Positions 8,845-18,013 are shown, counted from the first letter of the stretch. The stretch: 64,000 nucleotides of DNA from Bacillota bacterium (GCA_023407175.1 JAEYMU010000053.1:865067-929066), one strand, 5' to 3'. Translations and numbers: made by a program. Notes: generated from the letters alone by a model not told the origin.

Positions 8845-9207
8845 TTACTTTAAAATAGAGCCGCAGTATTCACAAACCGTAATTCCTCCCTGGGTTATCG
8901 CACTCCTGGCACCACAATTTTTACATTCCACTGCTCCAGGTCCTTCCTCGTGAAAATCCTCTGCACTTTGAAATTCATTTCGCTGCACCTGCCCGTTCGG
9001 CTCCTGTGCATTAATTTGATGATTGCCCTTTCCCTCTGCTCCGGCAAGCATATTGTCAAAAAAATCATTTCCCATATATCTGCCAAACTTACGCTTCATT
9101 TCCTCTAACTTCTTCTGAACATAAGGATCATCGGGTGATACTTCCTGCCCATTTCTTGTAAAAACCGTATGTTTGCTCGTTTTCTCATTAAAATTTCTAA
9201 AATCCAT
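8845..9207 (-). CDS. small zinc-ribbon protein of the SPFH operon
   Basis: A 120-residue soluble protein. The ATG at 9207 is preceded by a run of G residues that can serve as ribosome site; a longer ATG at 9237 is less likely. Residues 20-90 are charged and disordered-looking. The C-terminus carries one zinc ribbon, CKNCGARS...CEYCGSILK, very similar to the ribbon at the end of the next upstream gene. It is the last gene of the four-gene SPFH/zinc-ribbon cluster and probably binds zinc and contacts the other ribbon proteins. Outside the ribbon it resembles no family I recognise. Confidence 0.75.
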   Translation of the reverse strand: MDFRNFNEKTSKHTVFTRNGQEVSPDDPYVQKKLEEMKRKFGRYMGNDFFDNMLAGAEGKGNHQINAQEPNGQVQRNEFQSAEDFHEEGPGAVECKNCGARSAITQGGITVCEYCGSILK

Positions 9208-9250
9208 GCTTTTATCCCCCCCGGAATATGATTTCACAACCGTTCAAATA

Positions 9251-9853
9251 TTACCTGCTCGAAAGCACCGAACCACAATATTCACAGCTCGCAGCGGAAC
9301 CCTTGACAAACTTGTTCGCAGCCCCGCAGCTCTTACAAATTACCTCCGTAAATTCCTCCTTCGGCTCCTCTATGTCAGACTTTAAAGCTTCCATCGTATC
9401 AGGTACCGTTCTCTGTGCATCCGGCTCATAATTTTGTATATGTATAATATAGTTTGTGTTGTAATCGATATATGCCGAGGCTAGAAAGCCCTTCTTTAAC
9501 AATATTTCCAGGTCACTTTTTACCTCATCTGCCGATTTTTTTAATGCAGCTGCCAGATCATCGATGGAATGTGCATTGCTTTTAGCTAATAACGGTAAAT
9601 AATAATAGTATATTGTATCTATTTTTTTACGCTTAAAGCCCCGTACCGTCAGATAGGCAAGCGCTGCAAATATCGCCAGAATAATCAGTGTCATATCTAA
9701 TGTAACTGCACTGTTGTGTTTAAACATATCTATAATGAAGCTAAGTGAGGTTAATCCAAATATAAATGACCAAAAGCCTCCAACCGTCATCTGCAAAACA
9801 CATATGACGTAATTTCTCCTAACAGCCCTTCTTGACTTTCCATCCTGAAACAT
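9251..9853 (-). CDS. membrane-anchored zinc-ribbon protein of the SPFH operon
   Basis: A 200-residue protein with two or three hydrophobic segments in the first 75 residues, then a soluble part that looks like a winged-helix (residues 85-130, SIDDLAAALKKSADEVKSDL...LLKKGFLASAY) and a C-terminal zinc ribbon CKSCGAANKF...CEYCGSVLS. GGAGGAG precedes the ATG, which follows the previous stop by one base. It recalls Bacillus YdjG in combining a membrane part with a zinc ribbon, though the ribbon is C-terminal here. The winged-helix-like segment suggests sensing or protein contact. Function unknown. Confidence 0.75.
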   Translation of the reverse strand: MFQDGKSRRAVRRNYVICVLQMTVGGFWSFIFGLTSLSFIIDMFKHNSAVTLDMTLIILAIFAALAYLTVRGFKRKKIDTIYYYYLPLLAKSNAHSIDDLAAALKKSADEVKSDLEILLKKGFLASAYIDYNTNYIIHIQNYEPDAQRTVPDTMEALKSDIEEPKEEFTEVICKSCGAANKFVKGSAASCEYCGSVLSSR

Positions 9854-9854
9854 C

Positions 9855-10547
9855 CTATACTCCTCCGGCCTTAATCGTTTTCATTTCCACTGCCCTTTGC
9901 TTCATCAAAACCAATATGTTTTCTATCAATTGTTCCGCCGCCTCCTGTTTCTCCGTACCGTCTGAGGCCAGCTCCTGAAGCTCCGTAAGCTTGGCTGAAA
10001 CAATTTCATCCGTTGCGACAGTCTCTGACACATCACAATAGCGAATTGCATCATATAGTTTGTCAAGCTTTCCACGCAGCGCACCGTTTCCATGAAGATT
10101 TTGTATCATGTTTACCTTATTCAGCAATTCCTGCATTTTATTAATGGAGGCCTGGGTTGCAGCATTTGTCCTGTCCACATGAAGCCCAAGCTTATACATT
10201 CCTGCCAGGATAATCAGATAAAGCACTAATAATATAATCTGGACTGTAAGCAGATATTTTGCTCCACCGCGGATAAATACCAGAAAAAGGAGGGAACTGC
10301 CAAGGGAAATGAGCGTATAGAGTGAAATTACAGTATACATCCCCAGAAGCGTAAATTGCTGCTGATCTCCTTTGATCTGTACAATATGTATACTATATGC
10401 CGCTATCAATTCTGCTGCCAGAATAAAACCAAGGCCCAGCCAGTCAATCATTACTCTGTTCTCTGTCAGTATGAAAAATAGTACAATTGTGGTACAAATA
10501 AGAATTAGGCTGGTAATGACTGCCGCATTTCCACTACGGAATTTCAT
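9855..10547 (-). CDS. four-helix membrane protein of the SPFH operon
   Basis: A 230-residue protein starting at 10547 with AAGGAGG nine bases upstream; the longer ATG at 10583 would lie inside the SPFH gene without a good site. Four membrane segments (about residues 8-30, 36-55, 67-92 and 98-118) are followed by a cytoplasmic helical, probably coiled-coil tail (residues 125-230). The layout is like Bacillus YdjH, an integral membrane partner of an SPFH protein. Tight spacing on both sides places it in one transcript with its neighbours. No catalytic motif is visible. Confidence 0.7.
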   Translation of the reverse strand: MKFRSGNAAVITSLILICTTIVLFFILTENRVMIDWLGLGFILAAELIAAYSIHIVQIKGDQQQFTLLGMYTVISLYTLISLGSSLLFLVFIRGGAKYLLTVQIILLVLYLIILAGMYKLGLHVDRTNAATQASINKMQELLNKVNMIQNLHGNGALRGKLDKLYDAIRYCDVSETVATDEIVSAKLTELQELASDGTEKQEAAEQLIENILVLMKQRAVEMKTIKAGGV

Positions 10548-10561
10548 TATAATAATCCTCC

Positions 10562-11863
10562 TTAAACCAGTTTTTCTCCGCACTCAGGGCAAAATTTCGG
10601 ATGTCCTTCAATTACTGCTTCGCATTTCGGACATTTATTTTCCAGAGGTTCTCCGCACTCAGGACAGAATTTATGTTTTTTACCCTGGATAGGATTGCCG
10701 CATTTCGGACAGGGTAACGGAAGCTCATAGCCACAGCACGGGCAGGACAGGGCGCCATCCGGCAAATCAGACTTACAGCTGGGGCAAGGGTTGTATTTAT
10801 TTCCACATTCCGGACAAAACTTCATGTTCTCCGAATAAGTCGTTCCACAACGATCACATTTGATCGTCCTGCTCTTTTCCGGCTCCGGTTTGTCGATGTC
10901 GCAGCCACAGGAGGGACAAAAACGGGCACTTATTTCCAGAACGCAGTGACACTGGGGACACTCTCTTTTAACTGCCGGTGTTGTATTCAGGGTCCTTGAA
11001 ACAGAATCAAACTGGGAACCTACCGCATTTCCCACATTAATGCCCATTCCTAATCCCAGACCGGTGCCCAGAATCCCGGAAGTAATTCCTCCCTGGTTAC
11101 TGGCCGCACTCTCCAGGGTATCAAAGGAACGTTGCTGTCGATAATCATAGCCGATGATATTCATCTCTGCCCGTTTGGCCAATGCATCCTTCAGTTTTTT
11201 TACCGCCCCGTCCTCTTCCGGGACATTGATATCATTTACATAAAAATTCACTAAGCCTATGCCGTATTCCTCCAGCGTAGGTTCAATCCGTTCTTTCATA
11301 TAGCCTGATATTTCATCCAGATAGGCATTGATCTCCAGAATGCTGATCTTCTTCCGGATAAGATAGGACGATATCGTATCCTTTGCCATCGTCAGGTAAA
11401 GTCCCCGGAAATATTGCAGGATGCTATTATCATCGAATATATTTACTGTACCGACTAATTTCACAAGAAATTTCTTGGAATCCTCAATGCGAATACCAAA
11501 TTGCCCATAAGCCCTGACCGGTACAAAAACACCATATTTGGGGTCCTGCAGTTGTATCGGAGTTGCTGTTCCCCATTTGATATTCAGGGAATATATCTTA
11601 TTCACATACCAAATCTCGGCGGTAAAGGGAGACTTTCCGCCAAAGGGAAGATTGATTATATGATTCAGGATCGGAATATTTGCCGTATCAAGCGTGTGCC
11701 TTCCACTCCCGAAGACATCCAGCGCCTTGCCTCCCTTAAATAATACCGCTTCCTGAGATTCATTTACGATCAGCTGTGTCCAGGTTCCCAATTCCTCACT
11801 GGGATATTTCCAAGCAAACATATTCGGCGTTCCGCCGTATTTTACTACCTCAACTATAGCCAT
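10562..11863 (-). CDS. SPFH (flotillin-like) protein with five C-terminal zinc ribbons, YdjI-like
   Basis: The 433-residue protein has the SPFH domain of the 'virion core protein' group in its first about 240 residues (starting WKYPSEEL, with the GRHTLDTANIPIL segment). A Gly-rich linker follows (about 260-285), then five CxxC...CxxC zinc ribbons (from about residue 302; repeated FCPECG cores). Bacillus YdjI has the same SPFH part with a much shorter tail. SPFH proteins form rings or scaffolds on membranes; YdjI works with YdjG and YdjH in membrane-stress recruitment of the PspA-like YdjF. No pspA gene is in the window. It is the first gene of the operon and has its own sigma-A-like promoter. 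Confidence 0.88.
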   Translation of the reverse strand: MAIVEVVKYGGTPNMFAWKYPSEELGTWTQLIVNESQEAVLFKGGKALDVFGSGRHTLDTANIPILNHIINLPFGGKSPFTAEIWYVNKIYSLNIKWGTATPIQLQDPKYGVFVPVRAYGQFGIRIEDSKKFLVKLVGTVNIFDDNSILQYFRGLYLTMAKDTISSYLIRKKISILEINAYLDEISGYMKERIEPTLEEYGIGLVNFYVNDINVPEEDGAVKKLKDALAKRAEMNIIGYDYRQQRSFDTLESAASNQGGITSGILGTGLGLGMGINVGNAVGSQFDSVSRTLNTTPAVKRECPQCHCVLEISARFCPSCGCDIDKPEPEKSRTIKCDRCGTTYSENMKFCPECGNKYNPCPSCKSDLPDGALSCPCCGYELPLPCPKCGNPIQGKKHKFCPECGEPLENKCPKCEAVIEGHPKFCPECGEKLV

Positions 11864-11949
11864 AGAGTATTTCCCCCATTGTAATTTATAATGATCCGTT
11901 GTTGAATTTCCATATACGAATTCAACCCTTCCGGTGTTATATTTTCTTT

Positions 11950-11978
11950 ATTATATCATTTTCCCCAGAAAGTGACAA
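11950..11978 (-). promoter_or_regulatory. sigma-A-type promoter of the SPFH operon
   Basis: Minus strand TTGTCA (11973-11978), 17-bp spacer, TATAAT (11950-11955), about 85 bases before the SPFH start codon. Confidence 0.7.
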
Positions 11979-12033
11979 CCATTCTAAAATCATTCACCGA
12001 AAAGAATGTTATGCTTACCCTGCAATAATCTTT

Positions 12034-12909
12034 CTAAGTATCAAATAAACTCATTTGGCTTCCTGCCTGCTTATCCTCAAACAGGTGCAGGTATTCAAAT
12101 AGCCTCTGTGAACCACATATGATATTGCTTTTCTTGCATTCATCTCTGACAATTTTCATGAGGTAATCCTGGTTGGGTGATGGGATTTCATAAGCATTGC
12201 CGTAAGTTCTGATATACTTTTCCTTCAGGCCAGGAAAATATTGATCCAATTTACTGTAAAAATACTGTCTGTCCCCATCTCTTAAGGTTACTCCTATCCC
12301 AAAGAGAAGAATACCGTATGTCCCTGCTCTCCTGCAGTAGTCTAAAATTCCACGGATATTTTCCTCCGTATCATTGATAAAGGGCAGTATCGGTGTCATC
12401 CAGCAGATCGTTGGTATCCCTTCCTCCCGCAGGATATTTAAGACCTCCACCCTTTGCCTTGTGGTACAGACATTGGGCTCAAGGATTTTACATAAAGCCT
12501 CATCATAGGTAGTAAGAGTCATCTGGACAACACATTTGGTCTTACGGTGAATGCTTTTCAGTAAATCCAAATCCCTCAGTATCAGATTCGATTTCGTTTG
12601 AATCGCCAGTCCGAAGCCATATTCATCAATCAATTCCAGACAGCGCCTTGTAAGCTTTCGCTGCTTTTCAACCGGAAGATACGGATCGCTCATCCCTCCT
12701 GTTCCAATCATACATTTTTTTCTTTTGCTCCGTAATGCCTGCTCCAACAGCTCAGGTGCATTTGCTTTTATTTCAATATCCTCGAATTCATGCTGTATCT
12801 GGTAACAGGTACTTCTGGCATCACAATAAATGCATCCATGGGTACAGCCTCTGTATATATTCATGCCATTCGTGGCGGACAAAATAGCTTTTACTTTGGT
12901 ATCGTGCAT
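12034..12909 (-). CDS. radical SAM protein, SPL-related family
   Basis: A 291-residue protein with the radical SAM cluster motif CTHGCIYCDAR (CxxxCxxC) near residue 20. The start at 12909 (MHDTKVK) has AAAGGGG seven bases before it; ATGs at 12927 and 12972 are possible. The order YRGCTHGC..., then GTGGMSDPYLPVE and TKSNLILRDLDLL, matches the Rv2578c/SPL-like radical SAM family related to spore photoproduct lyase, common in Firmicutes and of unknown reaction. It uses SAM and a 4Fe-4S cluster to make a 5'-deoxyadenosyl radical. It stands alone; the neighbours give no hint to the substrate. Confidence 0.87.
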   Translation of the reverse strand: MHDTKVKAILSATNGMNIYRGCTHGCIYCDARSTCYQIQHEFEDIEIKANAPELLEQALRSKRKKCMIGTGGMSDPYLPVEKQRKLTRRCLELIDEYGFGLAIQTKSNLILRDLDLLKSIHRKTKCVVQMTLTTYDEALCKILEPNVCTTRQRVEVLNILREEGIPTICWMTPILPFINDTEENIRGILDYCRRAGTYGILLFGIGVTLRDGDRQYFYSKLDQYFPGLKEKYIRTYGNAYEIPSPNQDYLMKIVRDECKKSNIICGSQRLFEYLHLFEDKQAGSQMSLFDT

Positions 12910-13118
12910 TTTATTTCCCCTTTTCATCAGCTGTCGTTCCTTCTTCAGGTAATGGGAATGGAGCAGCTTCACAAATAATCAATACAGCCTTCCCTGCCAT
13001 CATACACAAATTCCTTCCCCTTGTCCATATGGGTGGAAATCTTCGAAGTGTTAACAAAAAAACATTTGCCTAAGCCTGCTTTTGCAGGATGGGTGCTGGC
13101 TTCGTATGGACAGATTTG

Positions 13119-13147
13119 TTGACTGCATGCAAAATAAATGGTATAGT
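13119..13147 (+). promoter_or_regulatory. promoter of the csoR-like gene
   Basis: TTGACT (13119-13124), 17-bp spacer, TATAGT (13142-13147). Just downstream, CCTATGCCCCTATG resembles half of the GC-rich CsoR box, which is compatible with autoregulation. Confidence 0.7.
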
Positions 13148-13184
13148 AATCCTATGCCCCTATGAATATAAAGGAGGTGTAGTT

Positions 13185-13460
13185 ATGCGACAATGTATGG
13201 ATTGCGATAATCTGCACAGGCGTTTAAATAAGATTATGGGACAAATTAAAGCTATCGACAAAATGGTGGATGAGGATGTTCCGTGCGAGGATGTACTGAT
13301 TCAAATAAATGCAGCCAAAAGTGCCTTGCATAAAGTCGGACAGGTTGTTTTGGAGGGCCACTTGAATCACTGTGTCCGTGAGGGAATTGAGCACGGAGAT
13401 GCCGACAAAACGATTGCCGATTTTGCAAAGGCAGTGGAGCATTTCTCAAGAATGTCTTAA
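13185..13460 (+). CDS. csoR: CsoR family metal-sensing repressor
   Basis: A 91-residue all-helical protein of the CsoR/RcnR/FrmR family, starting at the ATG at 13185 behind AAGGAGG. The copper-sensor triad is present as Cys34, His59 and Cys63 (VPCEDVL, EGHLNHC), as in Cu(I)-sensing CsoR. Cys4 and Cys7 are extra near the N-terminus. It lies directly upstream of a P-type ATPase whose promoter carries GC-rich palindromes of the CsoR box type. It is inferred to repress the ATPase and release on metal binding. Copper is likely from the triad, though the ATPase lacks clear copper signatures. Confidence 0.88.
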   Translation: MRQCMDCDNLHRRLNKIMGQIKAIDKMVDEDVPCEDVLIQINAAKSALHKVGQVVLEGHLNHCVREGIEHGDADKTIADFAKAVEHFSRMS

Positions 13461-13474
13461 TCAGTGTTGGATTC

Positions 13475-13510
13475 AAAAAGCAGCTGTTTCTAAAAAAGCA
13501 GCTGTTTTTT
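13475..13510 (+). terminator. terminator after csoR-like gene
   Basis: Two CAGCTG copies (13481-13486 and 13499-13504), the first preceded by an A-run and the second followed by six T residues. They form a stem with a bulged G and an A/T-rich loop between csoR and the ATPase promoter. Confidence 0.5.
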
Positions 13511-13511
13511 A

Positions 13512-13564
13512 TTGACTTTTTATACCCCCGGGGGGTATAATGTACGCATACCCCTATAGGTATA
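13512..13564 (+). promoter_or_regulatory. ATPase promoter overlapped by CsoR-type operators
   Basis: TTGACT (13512-13517) and TATAAT (13536-13541) have an 18-bp spacer filled by TATACCCCC-GGGGGGTATA (13521-13539), a near-perfect palindrome of the CsoR box type. A second palindrome, ATACCCCTATAGGTAT (13549-13564), sits at the transcription start region. Binding here would block RNA polymerase. Confidence 0.85.
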
Positions 13565-13580
13565 GAAAGGAGTGCATGGC

Positions 13581-15440
13581 TTGATTAAATTTCTTAAAGA
13601 TGAGGAAAAGCGAACCGTTCTTTTCCTTCTTATATCCCTTCCAACCCTCATTGTCAGTTTTTTTCATATCGGAGCTCTTCCCTTTGACCTAGCATGGATT
13701 GCAATTCTTCTCTGCGGTATCCCAATCATAAAGGGAGCAATCGTCGGTCTGGTTACAGAATTCGATGTGAAAGCCGATGTTCTTGTTTCAATCGCACTGA
13801 TTGCTTCTATTTTTATCGGTGAAATATTTGCTGCCGGTGAAGTGGCCTTTATTATGGCTCTCGGCGCTTATCTGGAGGAACGTACCGTAGCAAAAGCCCG
13901 TGCAGGAATTGAAAAGCTGGTTCACCTGACCCCAACCACTGCAAGAGTGGTACAAGGAAATGAGGAGCTTATTATTCCTTCAGATCAAGTGAAGCGGGGG
14001 GATGTTCTGCGAGTACTCGCCGGAGAAACCATTGCAGTGGACGGTACCATTCTCAAAGGTCAAACCTCCATTAACCAGTCAGTAATGACAGGCGAATCCC
14101 TTCCGGCAGATAAGGGTGAAGGCGATGAGGTATACAGCGGAACCATCAACCAATTTGGCACCTTCGATATGCTGGCACAAAAGGTTGGCGAGGACAGTTC
14201 TTTACAGCGGATGATACGGCTTGTAGAGTCGGCTGATGCAGGAAAAGCTAAAATTGTCGGCATTGCAGACAGATGGGCCACCTGGATTGTAGTCATCGCA
14301 CTGCTTGCAGCCGTTATCACATGGTTTGCGACCGGAGAAATCATTCGTTCCGTCACCATACTCGTTGTATTCTGCCCCTGCGCTTTAGTGCTGGCAACCC
14401 CAACTGCCATCATGGCCGGAATTGGAAATGCAACGAAGTACGGTATATTAATCCGGGAAGGGGACGCTTTGGAAAGGCTGGCACAGGTTAAGCGGATCGC
14501 CTTTGACAAAACGGGAACCCTTACTTACGGCAAACCTGCTGTCGTACAAATAAAAAGCATATCTCCGAAATCGGATGATTCCGCATTACTGGAACTTGCT
14601 GCCGCAGCCGAGCTTCGGTCCGAGCATCCCCTCGGGAAAGCAATTGTAGCAAAATACCAGCAAATGCATGGGAATTTGCCGGAGCAACCGGAGGATTTCA
14701 ACCTGCTGGCCGGGCGGGGTGTATATGCACTGCATAAGAACCGGACTGTTTACGCGGGAAATGAAGCCCTGTTTGCTGAGCAGAATATAACGATCCCTGA
14801 TTTACTGGTGAAGTCAGCAGAGAAAGCCAAAGCAGATGGATGCACGGTCATTTATCTGGCCAGAGATGGAGATATGACAGGCATGATTGCCCTGTCAGAC
14901 ACCCTGCGTCCCGATGCTGCGCAGACAGTGGAGGAGATCCACCGGACCGGAATACAAACTGTCCTTCTAACCGGGGACGCTCCACAGGCTGCCTCCCATA
15001 TCGCACAAATTGCCGGAATTAAGGAAGTACAGTCCAACTGTCTTCCTGAAACCAAGCTGCAGGTAATTCATACCTATCAGGAACAGAGCGAGGAAATTTG
15101 TATGGTTGGCGATGGCATCAATGATGCTCCGGCCCTGAAAGCCGCACACGTCAGTATTGCCATGGGGGGCATCGGCAGTGATATCGCCATCGATTCTGCG
15201 GATATCGTTCTTGTGAGTGATGATATCAAGGAAATTCCTCATCTTTTATGGCTGTCAAAAGCGACTATGCGGACAATTCGGGTAAATCTCACTGCTTCCA
15301 TGGCACTGAACTTTATCGCCATTGGACTTGCGATCTCCGGTATCTTAAATCCGGTTGTCGGAGCATTGGTACATAATGTCGGCTCGGTGGCTGTTATTAT
15401 CAATTCTTCACTTTTATTAAAATGGAGGAAAACAAAATGA
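13581..15440 (+). CDS. P1B-type heavy-metal-exporting ATPase
   Basis: The 619-residue ATPase probably starts with TTG at 13581, eight bases after AAAGGAG; a GTG at 13572 is too close to that site. Motifs in order: TGESLP in the actuator domain, CPCALVLATP in a membrane helix (Cys265), the phosphorylated DKTGTLT (Asp309), SEHPLG in the nucleotide domain and GDGINDAPAL. No N-terminal heavy-metal-associated domain with CxxC is present. The last helix has HNVGSVAVIINS instead of the copper MSSVSVVxN signature, so the metal is uncertain (Cu, Zn, Cd or other). It sits in the membrane and exports metal at the cost of ATP. Its stop overlaps the next gene's ATG. Confidence 0.92.
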   Translation: MIKFLKDEEKRTVLFLLISLPTLIVSFFHIGALPFDLAWIAILLCGIPIIKGAIVGLVTEFDVKADVLVSIALIASIFIGEIFAAGEVAFIMALGAYLEERTVAKARAGIEKLVHLTPTTARVVQGNEELIIPSDQVKRGDVLRVLAGETIAVDGTILKGQTSINQSVMTGESLPADKGEGDEVYSGTINQFGTFDMLAQKVGEDSSLQRMIRLVESADAGKAKIVGIADRWATWIVVIALLAAVITWFATGEIIRSVTILVVFCPCALVLATPTAIMAGIGNATKYGILIREGDALERLAQVKRIAFDKTGTLTYGKPAVVQIKSISPKSDDSALLELAAAAELRSEHPLGKAIVAKYQQMHGNLPEQPEDFNLLAGRGVYALHKNRTVYAGNEALFAEQNITIPDLLVKSAEKAKADGCTVIYLARDGDMTGMIALSDTLRPDAAQTVEEIHRTGIQTVLLTGDAPQAASHIAQIAGIKEVQSNCLPETKLQVIHTYQEQSEEICMVGDGINDAPALKAAHVSIAMGGIGSDIAIDSADIVLVSDDIKEIPHLLWLSKATMRTIRVNLTASMALNFIAIGLAISGILNPVVGALVHNVGSVAVIINSSLLLKWRKTK

Positions 15441-15616
15441 AAGAATGGCTGTTATTTATACTTTTTATTCTCGTTGGTCTGGGGATGCTGTGTACGGGGC
15501 TTATTTACATGCGTAAGGAGAAAAGCGATCTTGAATCAGTTAAGATTTACAGAGTAATTTCTATCATAGGTGCTGTCCTGACCGTGGCGGCAATATTAAT
15601 GCAGTTTGTATTTTAG
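15437..15616 (+). CDS. small two-helix membrane protein
   Basis: A 59-residue protein with two hydrophobic helices (residues 3-25 and 38-58) separated by a charged loop (MRKEKSDLESVKIYR). The ATG at 15437 overlaps the ATPase stop by four bases, with GGAGG inside the ATPase end, so translation is coupled. It may be a small partner of the metal ATPase, but no family is recognised. Confidence 0.7.
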   Translation: MKEWLLFILFILVGLGMLCTGLIYMRKEKSDLESVKIYRVISIIGAVLTVAAILMQFVF

Positions 15617-15619
15617 AGG

Positions 15620-15672
15620 ATAATAAAAAGGAGTATTGCTTCTTTTCACAAAGAGCAGCACTCCTTTATTAT
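15620..15672. terminator. bidirectional terminator
   Basis: ATAATAAAAAGGAGT and ACTCCTTTATTAT form a long A/T-ended stem between the convergent genes ending at 15616 and 15689. Confidence 0.7.
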
Positions 15673-15688
15673 ACTTACGCCTTCTGTA

Positions 15689-17815
15689 TCAGGGAAGATA
15701 CAGCTTCATAAAATAATTTGTATAGCCTTCCCTGCCGTCATATACAAATTCATCCGTATTATCCATCCAGAGGCTGCTTTCCAGCCATACAAGGGCTCCC
15801 TGATAATAGATGGGATTTACCCGTCCTGCAAAGCTCCCCTCCAGTTCCTTCCGGGTTATAATATTTCCGTCCGAATCAATGATGATTAAGCCTATGCTGG
15901 CTCTATCCTCGTAATTGATCTGATAAATCAAGGCATAGTTATCATTGTTTATTTTAACAAACCGAAGATTATCCGTACTGATATGACTGCCCTCTTTATA
16001 ATTTGTGAGCCACTTGAATTCACTGGTGGTTCCATCCTTGGATACTACGGATAAAAATACATTTCTTGTCTCATAATCCAGGATATTACCTGTCAAAGTA
16101 TCATGCGGTATGGAAGTACCTGCGACAAGATTATGCTTCTTACCCAATTCCAGACCGACCACCTTGGTCCCTGTATAATTTTCTCCAGAATCACCCTGTA
16201 TGTCTAAGAGACTAAGAAAATTAGTGTCAACGTTGTCAAAGCTTATATTATTCTTTATATTTTGAATAACATGAAAGCAAGTTTCCATACGGATTGTTCT
16301 TGGATTGGCGTCTCCGTGATCGACATACACCAGATTATCCGAATCAAATTTTACAATTTGCTGAAAGGAATGACTGGCCTTAATATAATACATGTCGTCT
16401 GGTGAAAGTATGAGCTTCATCGACTCCGTATCAATCATAAAAGCAATACTGGATTGATGATTCAAGCCGTCATCTTCGCTTATACACTGCCTTCTTGCCG
16501 TATTTACAACCAACAGATTTCCGTTCATATCCATGCTGCAGCCGCTCACTTCATAGGGAACGGTTGTATTCGACTCTCCTGTTGTAATATTACAGCGTCC
16601 CACTTCTTTAAATTCACGGCTTAATTTAATAATGGCATATACTATCTTATTTTTATCTTCCTCATAGTTCTTCTGCCCGACAGCAAGATAATAATATCCG
16701 TCGGTACCCTGAAATATGCCTCCGTATTCAGTAAAAGGCAGCTCCAGATTTTTCTCCTCCTCAAGCCGGTAGTCCTCTGTATATTCCATATATCGTATTG
16801 CCAGAGTATTCTTTCTTGTATACGTACAGTTGCACACGGCAAATCCACCCTCGGGCAGGGGCATGATTTTTGTATCATCGGCCTCTCCAAAGGTATAGTT
16901 ATAGCCGCCCGAACCAATATCCTGCTTAAAATCACTTGAAAGCCACTGATCCAGCAGGATACCCGCCGGCCTTTTTTCAACCTTTAGCTTACACTCCACC
17001 GATTTTCCGTTTTTCGCCGTTGCAATAATACTGGTATTCCCCTCCTGCAATCCGGTGATGCTTCCCTCTTCATCAATAGCCGCTATAGACGGATTTTTCA
17101 CAGAATATTGAAAATCACTTTCTGTTACCCCTTCTCCATTCCCGCCGTCAAATACAGCGTTCACATTAAGATGACAGCCCACATAGGTGTTTAATGCTGT
17201 TACCGTTTTATTATTACATTCCAGGTGGAAGCTTCCCAGGGGATAATGAACTGTAACCTTAAGCTGATAGGTCTTTTTGGTGTCCTTCTGATAAGCCGCA
17301 ATAACTGCCGTCCCCTCCTCTACAGCCTTGAACTCGTTCTTCTTGATCTGTTTGACGGTATCATCACCATAGCTGCTTATAACGCTCCATTCCAGTTCCC
17401 GGTAGGTTGTATTTTCAGGAAGAAATTCAGCTTTAACCTGAAAGCTGTCACCGACTTCAATATATTCTGCGGTTGAAAGCTTCACGGATTTTGCAGGCTG
17501 ATAAACTGTCACCTTACAGCTCGCTTTATTGTTGCCGCTGCTTGCGGTAATCAGCGCCGTGCCGACAGCTTTCCCCTTCACAACTCCGTTTTGGACCGAA
17601 GCCACCTTACTATTACCGGATTTCCAGGTTATTTTCTTACCTTTTGAAGCACCATTGGCCTTTAATGTGATGCTGCTTCCCACCGCCAGCTTTACACTTG
17701 TTTTATTTAAGGTGATTTTATTACTCTGCGCATGAACCAGGGGAATATTACTGCCTATCATATTAAAAATCAATATGATAATAAGCAGCGCTATTCTGTT
17801 TCTTCTTAATTTCAT
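15689..17815 (-). CDS. secreted protein with bacterial Ig-like (Big_2) domains
   Basis: A 708-residue protein from the ATG at 17815, which has GGAGG nine bases upstream and opens a signal peptide (MKLRRNRIALLIIILIF... ending near VHAQS). The reading frame is open upstream to an ATG at 17992, but that extension has no site. Residues 33-110 are a clear Big_2 domain (LNKTSVKLAVG...GKKITWKS...VKGKAVGTALITA); weaker Ig-like repeats follow to about 285. The rest (300-708) is rich in short beta strands and may form a propeller-like domain. No sortase motif is seen. It is probably an exported surface or matrix protein of unknown function, in tandem with the WG-repeat lipoprotein. Confidence 0.8.
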   Translation of the reverse strand: MKLRRNRIALLIIILIFNMIGSNIPLVHAQSNKITLNKTSVKLAVGSSITLKANGASKGKKITWKSGNSKVASVQNGVVKGKAVGTALITASSGNNKASCKVTVYQPAKSVKLSTAEYIEVGDSFQVKAEFLPENTTYRELEWSVISSYGDDTVKQIKKNEFKAVEEGTAVIAAYQKDTKKTYQLKVTVHYPLGSFHLECNNKTVTALNTYVGCHLNVNAVFDGGNGEGVTESDFQYSVKNPSIAAIDEEGSITGLQEGNTSIIATAKNGKSVECKLKVEKRPAGILLDQWLSSDFKQDIGSGGYNYTFGEADDTKIMPLPEGGFAVCNCTYTRKNTLAIRYMEYTEDYRLEEEKNLELPFTEYGGIFQGTDGYYYLAVGQKNYEEDKNKIVYAIIKLSREFKEVGRCNITTGESNTTVPYEVSGCSMDMNGNLLVVNTARRQCISEDDGLNHQSSIAFMIDTESMKLILSPDDMYYIKASHSFQQIVKFDSDNLVYVDHGDANPRTIRMETCFHVIQNIKNNISFDNVDTNFLSLLDIQGDSGENYTGTKVVGLELGKKHNLVAGTSIPHDTLTGNILDYETRNVFLSVVSKDGTTSEFKWLTNYKEGSHISTDNLRFVKINNDNYALIYQINYEDRASIGLIIIDSDGNIITRKELEGSFAGRVNPIYYQGALVWLESSLWMDNTDEFVYDGREGYTNYFMKLYLP

Positions 17816-18013
17816 CCTATCGTACCTCCGAAGCTTATTTGTTATGGTATTCTTCGTTTTATGAAAAACAAGACCGTAAAAAATGCTGTTGAGAAACACA
17901 AAAAACACATCATAAACTATAATCACCATCAGTATTATTATCTGAAAGGATATCAATTTGTCCGTACGGTTGATTACATGATCAATATACACTTTCTAAC
18001 TTTTTCATTGTAT

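Noticed and set aside
14060..14509. 149-codon minus-strand frame opposite the P-type ATPase
   Set aside because: An antisense shadow of conserved ATPase codons without its own start signals.
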